Assembly: GCA_035288045.1 (NCBI GenBank)
Contig: DATEBA010000057.1
Span: forward strand, 1 to 30,490
DNA: 30,490 bases
From: DATEBA01 sp035288045
Lineage (GTDB): Bacteria > Actinomycetota > UBA4738 > HRBIN12
Direction of reading: 5' to 3'
Part shown: positions 20,624-29,796 of the stretch, one piece after another
Layout of the letters: the number at the start of each line of letters is the position of its first letter
Numbering within the stretch: the first letter of the stretch is position 1
Made by a program: the position numbers and the translations under genes
The notes under the pieces: generated by a model
Seen by the model: only the letters and a program-made list of their open reading frames with translations
Database searches by the model: none
What the model was told of the DNA's origin: nothing

Positions 20624-22992
20624 GGATCGTGCTGTCCTGGGTTCGCGAGTTCTGCCGGGCGAAGCTCGGTGCCGAGGAGCTCGCTGAGCTGCTCACGTCG
20701 CGCGGGGCCAAGGTGGAGGCGATCGAACGCCCGTGGGAGCGACTGTCCGGTGTTGTGGTCGCGCGCGTGATGGAGGTCCGGGACCACCCGGGCTCCGACA
20801 AGCTGTGTCTCGCCCGCGTGACCACCGGCGCGACCGAGCGGCAGGTGGTCGTGGGTGTGCGAAACATGGCGCCGGGCGACCTCGTTCCGCTCGCCGGTCT
20901 GGGGGCGACACTGCCCTCCCTGCAGGAACCGCTCGCGGCCCGCAGGATCCGCGGCGTCGTCTCCGACGGCATGTTGTGCTCCCCGTACGAGCTCGGCATC
21001 AATGCGAACCACGAGGCGATCCTCGTGCTTCCTCCGGACCTCTCGCCGGGTGAGGAGGTGCTGGGCGCGCTTGGCCTGGACGACGCGGTGCTCGACATCG
21101 AGGTCACGCCGAACCGCCCCGACTTCCTATCCGTGATCGGGGTCGCGCGAGAGGTGGCCGCGGCGACGGGGGCACCGTTCACGTCGCCGGACACGTCGGT
21201 GGAGGAGGACGACGAGAAGGCGGAGGAGGTAGCCACGCTCGAGGTGCTCGATCGCGAGCGCTGCCCCAGATACCTCGCGAGGGTCGTGCGAGGGATTCGC
21301 CACGTCGACGCACCCCTGCGCGTGCAGGCGCGGCTGACCGCTTCGGGGATGCGCCCGATCTCGGCCGCGGTGGACGCCACGAACTACTCGATGCTGGAGA
21401 TCGGGCAACCGCTCCACCCGTTCGACCTCGGCCTCCTGGGTGGCCCCGGCATCCTGGTGCGCCGCGCGGCGGCGGGAGAAAGACTCGTCACGCTCGATGA
21501 TGTGGAGCGCGCGTTCACCGAAGACGACCTCCTGATCTGCGACACGGAGCGCCCTGTGGCGGTGGCGGGGGTGATGGGGGGCGCGGTCGCCGAGATGTCG
21601 GAGTCGACTACCGACGTCCTCCTGGAGAGCGCGCACTTCGAGCGCGGCGGGATCCAGCGCACCCGCCGAAGGGTCGATCTGTCGACGGAAGCATCGATGC
21701 GCTTCGAGCGCGGGACCGACCCCGAGGCCGTCCCCACCGGCGCCGATCGCGCGTGCCGGCTGATGGCCGAGTGGAGCGGCGCGCGAGTGCTCTCCGGCGC
21801 CCTGGAGGTGGGCGCCGCCCCGGAGCGGCGGCGGATCGCGATGCGGCCCTCGCGGGCGACGATGCTGCTCGGGTACCCGGTATCGGCCGTCGATACGAAG
21901 GAGGCCTTCGACCGGCTCGCCATGGCGAACGACGTCGCCCGAGACTCGGTCGTGGTCGAGGTTCCAGGCTACCGCGTCGACGTCGAGCGCGAGGTGGACC
22001 TGATCGAGGAGTTCGTGCGGGTGCAGGGATACGACCGCGTCCGCTCGACGCTGCCCGCGGTTCGGCAGGCGGGCGGCCTCCCCGCGACGTACGCGTTCGC
22101 AGGTCTCGTGCGGCGGGCCCTCGCGCGCGCCGGTCTACGGGAAGTTCGACTCCCTTCGTTCGCGTCTGGGGAGGATGTCGCGATGTTCGGCGACGAAGGC
22201 GCGGTCGGGATCGCCAACCCGCTCGACGCAGCCGAGGATCGCTTGCGCGGGCGACTGCTCCCAGGACTGCTGAGAGCGGTCGGACGGAACCGGTCGCGCC
22301 AGGTCCGAAGCGTGGCCATCTTCGAGGTCGGAACCGTGTTCCGTAGGGCAGACCCCGTGGCCGAGCGGCTCCAAGTCGGCCTCGCGATGAGCGGTCCGGC
22401 GGAACTGTCCTGGGTCGAGCGGGAACGGCCCTTCGACTTCTTCGACGCGAAGGGCGCCCTCGAGGCACTGCTCTCGGACGTCGGTGTGCGCGACTGGTCG
22501 CTAGGGGGGCTCCACGGCGGGCCGTTCCATCCAGGTCGGGCCGCAGCCGTTCTCCTAGGAGGAGACCCCGTCGGCTTGGTCGCCGAGCTTCACCCTGCGA
22601 TGGCCGAGGACCTCGCGCTTTCCGGTCGGGTCGCGATCGCCGAGCTCGAGCTCGCCGCGCTGATGGCGCACGCCTCTTTCGATCTCGTGGCGCAGGAACC
22701 GTCGCGGTTCCCGCCGGTCCGACGCGACCTAGCGTTCCTGGTGAACGAGACCGTCCCGGCCGGAGCCTTTCGGGAAGCCCTCCTTGCGGCCGGCGCGGAG
22801 CTGGTCGATACCTGCTTCCTCTTCGACGTCTTCACCGGGGGCCAGCTGCCTGCTGGGAAGAAGAGCCTGGCATTCTCGTTGGATCTCCGGGCGACCGACC
22901 GAACCCTGACCGACGACGAGGCCGAGGCCGCGATCGCGAGGATGGTGGGGCGCGTGGCCAGCGACTTCGGCGCGGAGCTACGCGCCGGCTGA
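20620..22992 (+). CDS. pheT: Phenylalanyl-tRNA synthetase beta subunit
   Basis: 790 aa from ATG 20620, overlapping pheS by ATGA; the reading frame stays open far upstream but only as an out-of-frame shadow of pheS. The N-terminal 'MRIVLSWVREF' is typical. Domains in order: EMAP-like tRNA-binding OB fold (about 40-150; 'SDKLCLARV', 'RRIRGVVSDGMLCS'), B3/B4 editing domain (about 210-380; 'NYSMLEIGQPLHPFDL', 'VMGG', 'RFERGTDP'), B5 domain (about 400-470), catalytic-like core ('EVDLIEEFVRVQGYD') and C-terminal ferredoxin-fold anticodon-binding domain (about 697-790; 'FPPVRRDLAFLV', 'SLAFSLDLRATDRTLTDDE'). Complete and normal. Confidence 0.97.
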   Translation: MRIVLSWVREFCRAKLGAEELAELLTSRGAKVEAIERPWERLSGVVVARVMEVRDHPGSDKLCLARVTTGATERQVVVGVRNMAPGDLVPLAGLGATLPSLQEPLAARRIRGVVSDGMLCSPYELGINANHEAILVLPPDLSPGEEVLGALGLDDAVLDIEVTPNRPDFLSVIGVAREVAAATGAPFTSPDTSVEEDDEKAEEVATLEVLDRERCPRYLARVVRGIRHVDAPLRVQARLTASGMRPISAAVDATNYSMLEIGQPLHPFDLGLLGGPGILVRRAAAGERLVTLDDVERAFTEDDLLICDTERPVAVAGVMGGAVAEMSESTTDVLLESAHFERGGIQRTRRRVDLSTEASMRFERGTDPEAVPTGADRACRLMAEWSGARVLSGALEVGAAPERRRIAMRPSRATMLLGYPVSAVDTKEAFDRLAMANDVARDSVVVEVPGYRVDVEREVDLIEEFVRVQGYDRVRSTLPAVRQAGGLPATYAFAGLVRRALARAGLREVRLPSFASGEDVAMFGDEGAVGIANPLDAAEDRLRGRLLPGLLRAVGRNRSRQVRSVAIFEVGTVFRRADPVAERLQVGLAMSGPAELSWVERERPFDFFDAKGALEALLSDVGVRDWSLGGLHGGPFHPGRAAAVLLGGDPVGLVAELHPAMAEDLALSGRVAIAELELAALMAHASFDLVAQEPSRFPPVRRDLAFLVNETVPAGAFREALLAAGAELVDTCFLFDVFTGGQLPAGKKSLAFSLDLRATDRTLTDDEAEAAIARMVGRVASDFGAELRAG

Positions 22993-23016
22993 ACTGCGCG
23001 TTCGGTGCCCTCCGGA

Positions 23017-23022
23017 TAGACT
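23017..23022 (+). promoter_or_regulatory. -10 element of argF (TAGACT)
   Basis: TAGACT, identical to the pheS element, lies nine bases before ATG 23032. No ribosome-binding site is visible, suggesting a leaderless message. No clear arginine-repressor operator was recognised. Confidence 0.5.
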
Positions 23023-23031
23023 TCTTGCTCG

Positions 23032-23952
23032 ATGAGTCGCGACTTCCTATCGATCGACGACCTCACGCCCGAGGAGCTCGGTGGGCTTCTGGACCTTTCC
23101 GCTCGCGTGAAGCGGTCGCCGGATCAGTACTCAGAGCGCCTCCGGGACCTGAGCGTGGCGATGATCTTCGAGAAGCCCTCGACACGGACCCGCGTCTCCT
23201 TCGAGGTCGCGATCGCCTCGATGAGCGGCCACCCCGTTCCCCTTTCGGGCGCAGAGCTCCAGCTGGGCCGCGGCGAGACGATCGAGGACACGGGCCGTGT
23301 CCTGTCGCGCTACGTCAACGCGATCGTCCTCCGGACCTTCGAGCAGGAGCGCCTGGAGGTCCTCGCGGGGGCAGCCTCGGTCCCGGTGGTGAACGCTCTC
23401 TCGGACTTCGAGCACCCGTGTCAGTGCCTCGCCGATCTGCTGACCGCTCTCGAGCACAAGGGTGAACTGGCCGGGCGAACGCTCGCCTATCTCGGCGACG
23501 GTAACAACGTCACCCATTCGCTCCTGTTGGGAGGCGCCAAGCTGGGCATGCGCGTCCGCGTCGCGACCCCGCCCGGGTTCGAGCCGATCCCGCAGATCGT
23601 GCACCGCGCCGAGGAGATCGCCGAACAGACCGGCGGCTCCGTCGAGCTCGGTCACGACCCGATGGCGGCAGTGACCGGGGCGGACGTCTTGTACACGGAC
23701 GTTTGGGCCTCGATGGGCCAGGAGGCGGAGGCCGACGAACGCTCGCTCGTGTTCCCGGCGTACCGTCTCGACGAGAAGGCCGTCGCCCTGGCCGCCGCGG
23801 ACGTGATCGTGATGCACTGCCTTCCTGCGCACCGTGGCCAGGAGATCACCGACGAGGTGATCGACGGCTCCCACTCGGTCGTCTGGGATCAGGCAGAGAA
23901 CCGCATGCACACGCAGAAGGCGCTTTTGCTGTGGCTCCTCGATCTCGCGTGA
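23032..23952 (+). CDS. argF: Ornithine carbamoyltransferase
   Basis: 306 aa from ATG 23032. It joins carbamoyl phosphate to ornithine to give citrulline in arginine synthesis. The carbamoyl-phosphate loop is Ser50-Thr-Arg-Thr-Arg54; 'HPCQCLAD' begins at His128; the ornithine-side motif is His262-Cys-Leu-Pro with 'AHRG' following. These mark it as an ornithine rather than aspartate transcarbamoylase. The other arginine genes are not in this window. It shares its substrate, carbamoyl phosphate, with the pyrimidine pathway that starts at carB at the left edge. polX begins 16 bases downstream. Confidence 0.95.
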   Translation: MSRDFLSIDDLTPEELGGLLDLSARVKRSPDQYSERLRDLSVAMIFEKPSTRTRVSFEVAIASMSGHPVPLSGAELQLGRGETIEDTGRVLSRYVNAIVLRTFEQERLEVLAGAASVPVVNALSDFEHPCQCLADLLTALEHKGELAGRTLAYLGDGNNVTHSLLLGGAKLGMRVRVATPPGFEPIPQIVHRAEEIAEQTGGSVELGHDPMAAVTGADVLYTDVWASMGQEAEADERSLVFPAYRLDEKAVALAAADVIVMHCLPAHRGQEITDEVIDGSHSVVWDQAENRMHTQKALLLWLLDLA

Positions 23953-23967
23953 GGTAGGAGCGGTCCC

Positions 23968-25695
23968 GTGCCGCGCGCCAACGACGACGTCGAGACGCTG
24001 CTGCTGGAGTACGCCGACCTCCTCTCGATCCTCTCCGATGACCCCTTCAAGCCGCGCGCCTACGAGAAGGCCGCCCGAGCCGTCGGCGGCTACCCGGCGG
24101 ACGTTGCGGATCTCGACCTCAAGGGTCTCCACGAGATCCCGAGCGTCGGGAGGTCGATCGCGGAGAAGATCCACGAGTACTTGACGACCGGGGCGATCCT
24201 GGCTCTGGAGGAGCTCCGCGAGCAGATCCCGGACGGCGTTCGCCAGCTGCTAGGCGTGCCGGGGCTGGGACCGAAGAAGGCGATGGCGCTGTATCGGGAG
24301 CTGCACATCTCGTCCGTCGAGGAGCTGCTCGACGCCGTCCGCGACCACGGGCTCGCCGAGCTCAAGGGGTTCGGCGCGAAGACGGAGGAGAACATCCTTC
24401 GGGGGATCCGGCAGATGCGAGACTCGGGGGAGCGCGTCCAGGCCGGCGTCGCCCTCGATCTTGCCGAGGAGCTTCTAGGCGAGCTCCAGGCGCTCAAGCA
24501 AGTGCGGCGCGCCACGTACGCGGGCTCGCTCCGGCGTATGTGCGAGACGATCGGTGACATCGACCTCCTCGTGGCGAGCACTGCCCCCGGGCCGGTCATG
24601 GACGCCTTCACCTCGCTTCCCGCGGTGGACCGCATCCTCACAAAGGGCGAGACCAAGTCGTCGATCCTCACGACCAAGGCACTGCAGGTGGATCTCCGGG
24701 TCGTTGCCCCAGAGGTCTGGGGCGCTGCGCTCATCTACTTCACCGGGTCCAAGGCCCACAACATCAGGATCCGAGAGATGGCGGTGAGGCGAGGCCTGAA
24801 GCTGAACGAGTACGGCCTGTTCCGGGCCAAGACCGGAAGGCTGATCGTAGCCGAGACCGAGGAGGAGGTCTACGCGCACCTGGACCTGCCGTACGTGCCG
24901 CCGACGATGCGCGAGGACCGCGGCGAGATAGAGGCTGCGCTCTCCGGGGAGCTGCCCACCGTCATCCAAGCCAAGCAGGTCCGGGGCGACCTCCACACGC
25001 ATACGAACCTTACGGACGGGCTCGCGCCGCTCGAGGGGATGCTCGAGACCGCGGCGGGGATGAGGTACGAGTACTACGCGGTAACCGACCATGCTCCCAA
25101 GCTCTTCATGCAGCGGATGACCGACGAGAAGATGATCGCCCAGCGCGAGCAGCTGAGGAGGCTGCAGGCGCGCTACCCGAAGATGACGCTTCTCCACGGC
25201 TCTGAGCTGAACATCGATCCGGACGGCGGCGTCGACTGGCCGGAGGGCTTCCTCGAGGGCTTCGACGTGCTCGTCGCCTCGATCCACACGCACTTCAACC
25301 TGTCGAAGGATCGGATGACGAGACGGCTCGTCCGCGCGATGGAGAATCCGTTCGTGAACGTGATCGGGCACCCGACCGCTAGGCTGATCGGCAGGCGGCA
25401 GCCGATCGAGCTCGACCTGGACGAGGTCTTCGCTGCGGCGGCGCGCACGGGAACGGCTCTGGAGATAAACTCGTTCCCCGACCGTCTAGATCTGAAGGAC
25501 GAGCACATACTCTGGGCCCGCCGCCACGGCGTCAGGTTCTGCGTGAACACCGATTCACACGCCCCGGTCCACCTGCCTTTCATGCGGTTCGGCGTCGCCA
25601 CCGCGCAGCGTGGGTGGTTGGGCAGGGAGGACGTGATAAACGCGTGGCCGCTCGGGAAGCTCCGACGGTACCTTGAGAAGGGTCGGTCGGGCTGA
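23968..25695 (+). CDS. polX: DNA polymerase/3'-5' exonuclease PolX
   Basis: 575 aa from GTG 23968, preceded by GTAGGAG. It is a family X polymerase with a PHP nuclease domain, used in base-excision and gap repair. Residues 1-155 hold the 8-kDa-like and helix-hairpin-helix DNA-binding parts ('IPSVGRSIAEKI', 'VPGLGPKKAMALY'). The nucleotidyltransferase centre is 'GSLRRMCETIGDIDLL' with Asp197 and Asp199, plus Asp242 in 'VDLRVV'. The PHP domain (about 338-575) keeps its metal ligands: His343 and His345 in 'DLHTHTNLTDG', 'DHAP', 'GSELNI', 'SIHTHF', 'GHPTARL', 'NTDSHAP'. Both activities look intact. It is followed directly by mpg, another repair gene. Confidence 0.96.
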   Translation: MPRANDDVETLLLEYADLLSILSDDPFKPRAYEKAARAVGGYPADVADLDLKGLHEIPSVGRSIAEKIHEYLTTGAILALEELREQIPDGVRQLLGVPGLGPKKAMALYRELHISSVEELLDAVRDHGLAELKGFGAKTEENILRGIRQMRDSGERVQAGVALDLAEELLGELQALKQVRRATYAGSLRRMCETIGDIDLLVASTAPGPVMDAFTSLPAVDRILTKGETKSSILTTKALQVDLRVVAPEVWGAALIYFTGSKAHNIRIREMAVRRGLKLNEYGLFRAKTGRLIVAETEEEVYAHLDLPYVPPTMREDRGEIEAALSGELPTVIQAKQVRGDLHTHTNLTDGLAPLEGMLETAAGMRYEYYAVTDHAPKLFMQRMTDEKMIAQREQLRRLQARYPKMTLLHGSELNIDPDGGVDWPEGFLEGFDVLVASIHTHFNLSKDRMTRRLVRAMENPFVNVIGHPTARLIGRRQPIELDLDEVFAAAARTGTALEINSFPDRLDLKDEHILWARRHGVRFCVNTDSHAPVHLPFMRFGVATAQRGWLGREDVINAWPLGKLRRYLEKGRSG

Positions 25696-25697
25696 GC

Positions 25698-26312
25698 ATG
25701 GACCGGCGACGGCTCGGCCGGCGGTTCTTCGCCCGCCCGGCTCCGCAGGTGGCACCCGCGCTCCTCGGGCGAGTGCTCGTGCGCTCCGCGGCGGATGGGA
25801 GGCGTCTGGCGGCGAGGATCGTCGAGACCGAGGCCTACGAGGAGGACGACCCGGCGAGCCACTCGTTCCGCGGCCGCACGACGCGGAACGACGTGATGTT
25901 CGGGCCGGCCGGGCGCCTGTACGTCTACTTCACCTACGGGATGCACTTCTGCGTGAACGTCGTCACCGGCCGCGACGGAGAGGGAAGCGCGGTGCTGCTG
26001 CGCGCGGCCGAGCCACTCGAGGGCGCGGACGCGATGGCGGAGAGGCGCGGCACGCTCGACGCGCGACTCCTCTGCAGCGGGCCCGCCCGGATCTGCCAGG
26101 CGTTCGGCGTGGATCGAGAGGTCGACGGGGCGGATCTTGTGGAGGGCGATGAGTTCTGGATCGAGCGCGGGGGGCGGGTCGGAGACGCCTTCGTGGCGGC
26201 GGGACCGCGCGTTGGGATCAGGACCGGGGCGGACCGGCGATGGCGCTTCGTGGTGGCCGGCGACCCATTCGCGTCGAGGATCAGTCCGATTCCGGCCTCA
26301 CTGCGACGGTGA
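25698..26312 (+). CDS. mpg: DNA-3-methyladenine glycosylase (AAG/MPG family)
   Basis: 204 aa from ATG 25698, two bases after the polX stop. It removes alkylated purines from DNA, leaving an abasic site. Family features: 'VAPALLGRVLV', 'ARIVETEAYEEDDPASHSFRGRTTRN' with the catalytic Glu in 'ETEAY', 'GRLYVYFTYGMHFCVNVV' and 'LLCSGPARICQAFGV'. Coupling to polX suggests joint action in base-excision repair (glycosylase then gap filling). In mycobacteria mpg lies next to tyrS; here a penicillin-binding-protein gene stands between. The last 32 bases overlap the oppositely oriented PBP gene. Confidence 0.95.
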   Translation: MDRRRLGRRFFARPAPQVAPALLGRVLVRSAADGRRLAARIVETEAYEEDDPASHSFRGRTTRNDVMFGPAGRLYVYFTYGMHFCVNVVTGRDGEGSAVLLRAAEPLEGADAMAERRGTLDARLLCSGPARICQAFGVDREVDGADLVEGDEFWIERGGRVGDAFVAAGPRVGIRTGADRRWRFVVAGDPFASRISPIPASLRR

Positions 26313-28536
26313 TAGTGACGACGCTGGTCTGCTGCAGATCGACCCCGGCCCCCGGGCTCTGACCGACGACGGTCGCGGGCGGCTGTGTGGTCGAGGTGGC
26401 GGCCTCGACCCGGGTGTAGAAGCCGCTCTCCCGGAGAAGCACCTCCGCGCGGGCCCGCGCGAGCCCGATCACGGAGGGCACGGACACGACCTGGTTCGAC
26501 GTGGGCTGCGCGCAGGTCTTGGTCGGCTGCGTTCCGACGACGAACTCACGGGTCTCGATGTTGCCCGGAGGTGTGAATCCGTTGGGCAGGCAGACGGGAT
26601 CCTGCGTGACGTCGACCTCCAAGGAGACGAAGTCGATCTCGGGTCCCGGGAAGTCGCGGATCGGATAGCGCTCCGCGGCTTGCGACATGAATGCGCGCCA
26701 GATCTCGGCCGGCCAGCTCCCGCCCGTCACTCGGTACAGACGAACCCGTCCGCAGCACATCGAGATCTGCTTCTGTGGGAAGCCAACCCAGACGGCGGCG
26801 ACGAGCTGGGGGATGGCGCCGACGAACCACGCGTCCCGCCACTCCTGCGCGGTTCCTGTCTTTCCGAACTGCGGCCTGTCGATGTCGGCGAGGTAGCCGG
26901 TCCCGTAGTCGATCACCTTGGACAGAACGTCTACCGCGGCGGCGGCGACCGGTGGGTCGACGACGGGCTCGGGCTCCCGTTCCGACAAGTACAGAGCGTT
27001 TCCGAGCGGGTCGGCGATCCGGATAACGGGGGTCGGCTCCACACGGTAGCCGCCCGCCGCCAGCGTTCCGTACGCCGAGGCCATCTCGAGCGTGTTGACC
27101 TCGTTCGTCCCGAGTACCGCCGAAGGGGTGGCTTGGAGCGGCGCGTCGGGCACCGTCGTGCGCGTGCAGCAGCGGACGCCCATCCGACGCGCGGTCTCCA
27201 CCACCCTTCGCGCTCCCTCGTAGACGTCGCCTCGACCCACCGCTCGCTCGATCTCCACGTACGCCACGTTGACCGAGTTGATCGTCGCCGACTCCATCGA
27301 GACGTATCCGTAAGCCGAGCCCTCATAGTTCTCGGGCGTCCAGGCCGTGCCGTTGTCGAGCGGCACGGTGGTGCTCCAACCGGGGAAGGTCTCGCTCGGA
27401 GAGATACCGCTCTCGAGGGCTGCGACGAGCGCGAAGGGCTTGAACGAGGAGCCCGCCTGACGTCCGGTGCTGCCGCCGACCGCCAGGTTGAGCCGAGCGA
27501 AGCGGTCGTTGTCGGAGAAGTAGTCGCGGCCTCCAACCATCGCGGCGATCTGGCCCGTGCGCGGATCGATGACCGTCATCGCTGCCCGGGGGTCGCTGCG
27601 GTAGGGAAGGACCGAGGCCACGGCGTCCTCGGCGAGAGTCTGGAGGCGAGGAACGAGCGTAGTCGTGATCCGCAGGCCGCCGCGGAAGAGCAGGGCGTAG
27701 CGTTCCTGCTGCGACTCGCCGAAAGCCGGGTTGGATAGGAACCACCGCTCGAAGTAGTCGACGAAGTAGGGCGCGATGTATGCGTCCTGCTCCTTCGACG
27801 GGCGGAGCCGCAGCGGCGTCTCGAGCGCCTCCGCGAGTTCGGCGTCGGTGGTCATCTCCTGCTCGCCCATCTCGCGAAGCGTCTGGTTGCGCCGGGACGC
27901 CGCCCGAGCAGGATAGACGAAGGGGTCGTAGTCGGACGGGTTCTGGATGATCGAGGCGAGAAGGGCAGATTGAGCAAGCGTGAGGTCCGGCGCGTCTCGC
28001 GAGAAGTACGCCTGCGCCGCGGCCTGCACCCCGTAGGCCCCGCGGCCGAAGTAGACCGTGTTCAGGTAGCGGGTGAGTATCTCGTCCTTGGAGTACGCCT
28101 GCTCGACCTGCATGGCGACGACCGCCTCCTTGATCTTCCGCTCCAGGGTGCGCTCGGTGCCTACGAAGGCGTTCTTCACGTACTGCTGGGTAATGGTCGA
28201 GCCGCCCTCGACGACGCGGCCGGAGGTGGCATCGATGTAGGCCGCGCGTAGCAGCGCCTTCAGGTCGATGCCGCGGTGCTGATAGAAGCGCTTGTCCTCC
28301 ACGGCCACGACGGCGTCGCGGAGACTCTGTGGGATCTGCGTGGAATCCACCACGATGCGGTTCTCGCCGGCGTGGAGCTCGGTGATCAGGGTGCCGTCGG
28401 CAGCGTACAGGAAGGAGGTTTGCGCGATCGCGTCTGAGCGGACCTCCTGCTCCCGGAGCGGCGGGAGGCTGCACGCGGAAGCGGCTACTGATAGGACGAG
28501 GAGCCCCGAGACGAGTGGGAGACGGCGACCGGACAT
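26281..28536 (-). CDS. Class A penicillin-binding protein (transglycosylase/transpeptidase) with PASTA domain
   Basis: 751 aa on the minus strand from ATG 28536. It polymerises and crosslinks peptidoglycan outside the membrane. Order: N-terminal hydrophobic segment (5-21) ending in 'AASAC' with Cys22, which looks like a lipoprotein signal rather than a plain anchor; GT51 transglycosylase (about 55-235) with catalytic Glu80 in 'VEDKRFYQHRG' and 'GGSTITQQYVKN'; transpeptidase (about 315-620) with Ser363-x-x-Lys366, Ser421-Val-Asn423 and Lys559-Thr-Gly561; a PASTA domain at about 684-745. Both catalytic centres are intact. There is almost no cytoplasmic tail. Promoter and first bases face tyrS; the 3' end overlaps mpg by 32 bases. 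Confidence 0.95.
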   Translation of the reverse strand: MSGRRLPLVSGLLVLSVAASACSLPPLREQEVRSDAIAQTSFLYAADGTLITELHAGENRIVVDSTQIPQSLRDAVVAVEDKRFYQHRGIDLKALLRAAYIDATSGRVVEGGSTITQQYVKNAFVGTERTLERKIKEAVVAMQVEQAYSKDEILTRYLNTVYFGRGAYGVQAAAQAYFSRDAPDLTLAQSALLASIIQNPSDYDPFVYPARAASRRNQTLREMGEQEMTTDAELAEALETPLRLRPSKEQDAYIAPYFVDYFERWFLSNPAFGESQQERYALLFRGGLRITTTLVPRLQTLAEDAVASVLPYRSDPRAAMTVIDPRTGQIAAMVGGRDYFSDNDRFARLNLAVGGSTGRQAGSSFKPFALVAALESGISPSETFPGWSTTVPLDNGTAWTPENYEGSAYGYVSMESATINSVNVAYVEIERAVGRGDVYEGARRVVETARRMGVRCCTRTTVPDAPLQATPSAVLGTNEVNTLEMASAYGTLAAGGYRVEPTPVIRIADPLGNALYLSEREPEPVVDPPVAAAAVDVLSKVIDYGTGYLADIDRPQFGKTGTAQEWRDAWFVGAIPQLVAAVWVGFPQKQISMCCGRVRLYRVTGGSWPAEIWRAFMSQAAERYPIRDFPGPEIDFVSLEVDVTQDPVCLPNGFTPPGNIETREFVVGTQPTKTCAQPTSNQVVSVPSVIGLARARAEVLLRESGFYTRVEAATSTTQPPATVVGQSPGAGVDLQQTSVVTITVAVRPESD

Positions 28537-28545
28537 CGCCCGGCA

Positions 28546-28551
28546 ATGATA
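28546..28551 (-). promoter_or_regulatory. -10 element of the PBP gene (TATCAT, minus strand)
   Basis: Read on the minus strand, TATCAT ends nine bases before ATG 28536, again with no ribosome-binding site. It touches the region where a -35 for the divergent tyrS promoter would lie (about 28552-28557). Confidence 0.45.
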
Positions 28552-28574
28552 CCGGTGGTTACCTTAGTCGCTGG

Positions 28575-28580
28575 TAGCAT
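28575..28580 (+). promoter_or_regulatory. -10 element of tyrS (TAGCAT, extended)
   Basis: TAGCAT with TG one base upstream (28572-28573) is an extended -10, identical to the rRNA promoter's -10. It is seven bases before GTG 28588, so tyrS is probably leaderless. It contradicts the upstream ATG 28546, which would lie before the transcription start. Confidence 0.55.
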
Positions 28581-28587
28581 CGCCCGC

Positions 28588-29796
28588 GTGAGCGGGCGGG
28601 ATCCCTTCGACGTCCTCACCACCGGTGTGGCCGACGTGGTGCCCGAGGAAGGTCTCCGGGAGCTGCTCGCGTCGGGCCGCACGCTCCGCGCGAAGCTCGG
28701 CATCGACCCCTCGCGTCCGGATCTGCACCTTGGCCACGCGGTGGTTCTTCGTACGCTACGGCGCTTCCAGGACCTCGGCCATCAGGCCGTGCTTATCATC
28801 GGTGACTTCACCGGCCGGGTCGGCGACCCGTCCGGACAGTCTGAGACGCGACCGCTCCTCTCGGAGGACGAGATCGACGCGAACTCCAAGACGTATCTGG
28901 AGCAGGCGGCGCTCGTCGTCGACATCGAGCGCGCGGAGGTGAGGCGCAACTCGGAGTGGCTGGCCACGATGGACATGGGCGACGTGCTCCGACTCGCTTC
29001 CACCTACACGGTCGCTCGGATGCTGGAGCGCGACGACTTCCAACAGCGCCAACGTGCGGGGCAGCCCATCACCGTCGTGGAGTTCCTCTATCCGCTCCTG
29101 CAGGCGATGGACTCGGTCCAGATCAGCGCAGACGTGGAGCTCGGGGGGACCGACCAGCTCTTCAACCTGCTCGTGGGCCGGGAGATCCAGCGCGCCTACG
29201 GGCAGAACCCTCAGGTGGCACTCACGATGCCGCTCCTCGAAGGAACCGACGGCCGGCGCAAGATGTCGAAGTCGTTCGACAACTACGTGGGACTCACCGA
29301 GCCGGCAGACGACATGTTCGGGAAGCTGATGCGCGTGCCCGACGAGCTCGTCGTGAAGTACCTCCGCCTGTGCACCGATCTCGATCTCGACGAGCTCGAC
29401 CGGGTCGAGTCGGACTTAGCGTCGGGGTCGCTCAGGCCCGACGTCGCCAAGCGCAGGCTGGCGGCCGCCGTCGTCGACCTGTACCAGGGCGCGGGGGAAG
29501 GCACAGCTGCCGAGAGGCGCTTCGATCGCGTGCACCGTGAGCATGAGCTTCCCGAGGAGATAGCGGAGGCGCCGGTCCCCGCGGAGGCGATCCGCCAGGA
29601 GGGCGTGTGGGTGCCGGGGATGCTCGCGGCTCTCGGTCTCGCCTCGTCGAACTCCGAGGCCAGGCGGTTGATCGAGCAGGGTGGGGTGCGCCTGGACGGG
29701 ACCCCGCTGGACGATCCGGACCGGGAGTTGGCCCTCGAGGACCTCCGCGGGCGGGTGCTCCAGGTGGGCAGGCGCCGCTTCGTGCGGCTGAGATAG
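28588..29796 (+). CDS. tyrS: Tyrosyl-tRNA synthetase
   Basis: 402 aa from GTG 28588, chosen over ATG 28546 because the extended -10 at 28575-28580 lies between them. It charges tRNA-Tyr. The class I signature HIGH is 'HLGH' (47-50) inside 'GIDPSRPDLHLGH', a form typical of the TyrZ-like branch rather than the E. coli TyrS branch; 'KMSKS' is at 225-229. 'GGTDQLFNLLVGR' is the tyrosine/tRNA region. A C-terminal S4 RNA-binding domain (about 345-402) reads 'ALGLASSNSEARRLIEQGGVRLDG'. It is followed immediately by the rRNA promoter. Confidence 0.96.
   Translation: MSGRDPFDVLTTGVADVVPEEGLRELLASGRTLRAKLGIDPSRPDLHLGHAVVLRTLRRFQDLGHQAVLIIGDFTGRVGDPSGQSETRPLLSEDEIDANSKTYLEQAALVVDIERAEVRRNSEWLATMDMGDVLRLASTYTVARMLERDDFQQRQRAGQPITVVEFLYPLLQAMDSVQISADVELGGTDQLFNLLVGREIQRAYGQNPQVALTMPLLEGTDGRRKMSKSFDNYVGLTEPADDMFGKLMRVPDELVVKYLRLCTDLDLDELDRVESDLASGSLRPDVAKRRLAAAVVDLYQGAGEGTAAERRFDRVHREHELPEEIAEAPVPAEAIRQEGVWVPGMLAALGLASSNSEARRLIEQGGVRLDGTPLDDPDRELALEDLRGRVLQVGRRRFVRLR

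Noticed and set aside
26137..27738. 533-codon plus-strand frame opposite the PBP gene
   Set aside because: Antisense of a well-supported transglycosylase/transpeptidase; no motif or ribosome-binding site.
28546..28587. Upstream ATG start for tyrS
   Set aside because: The extended -10 element lies between this ATG and GTG 28588, so the ATG would not be in the message; the added residues do not match the family.
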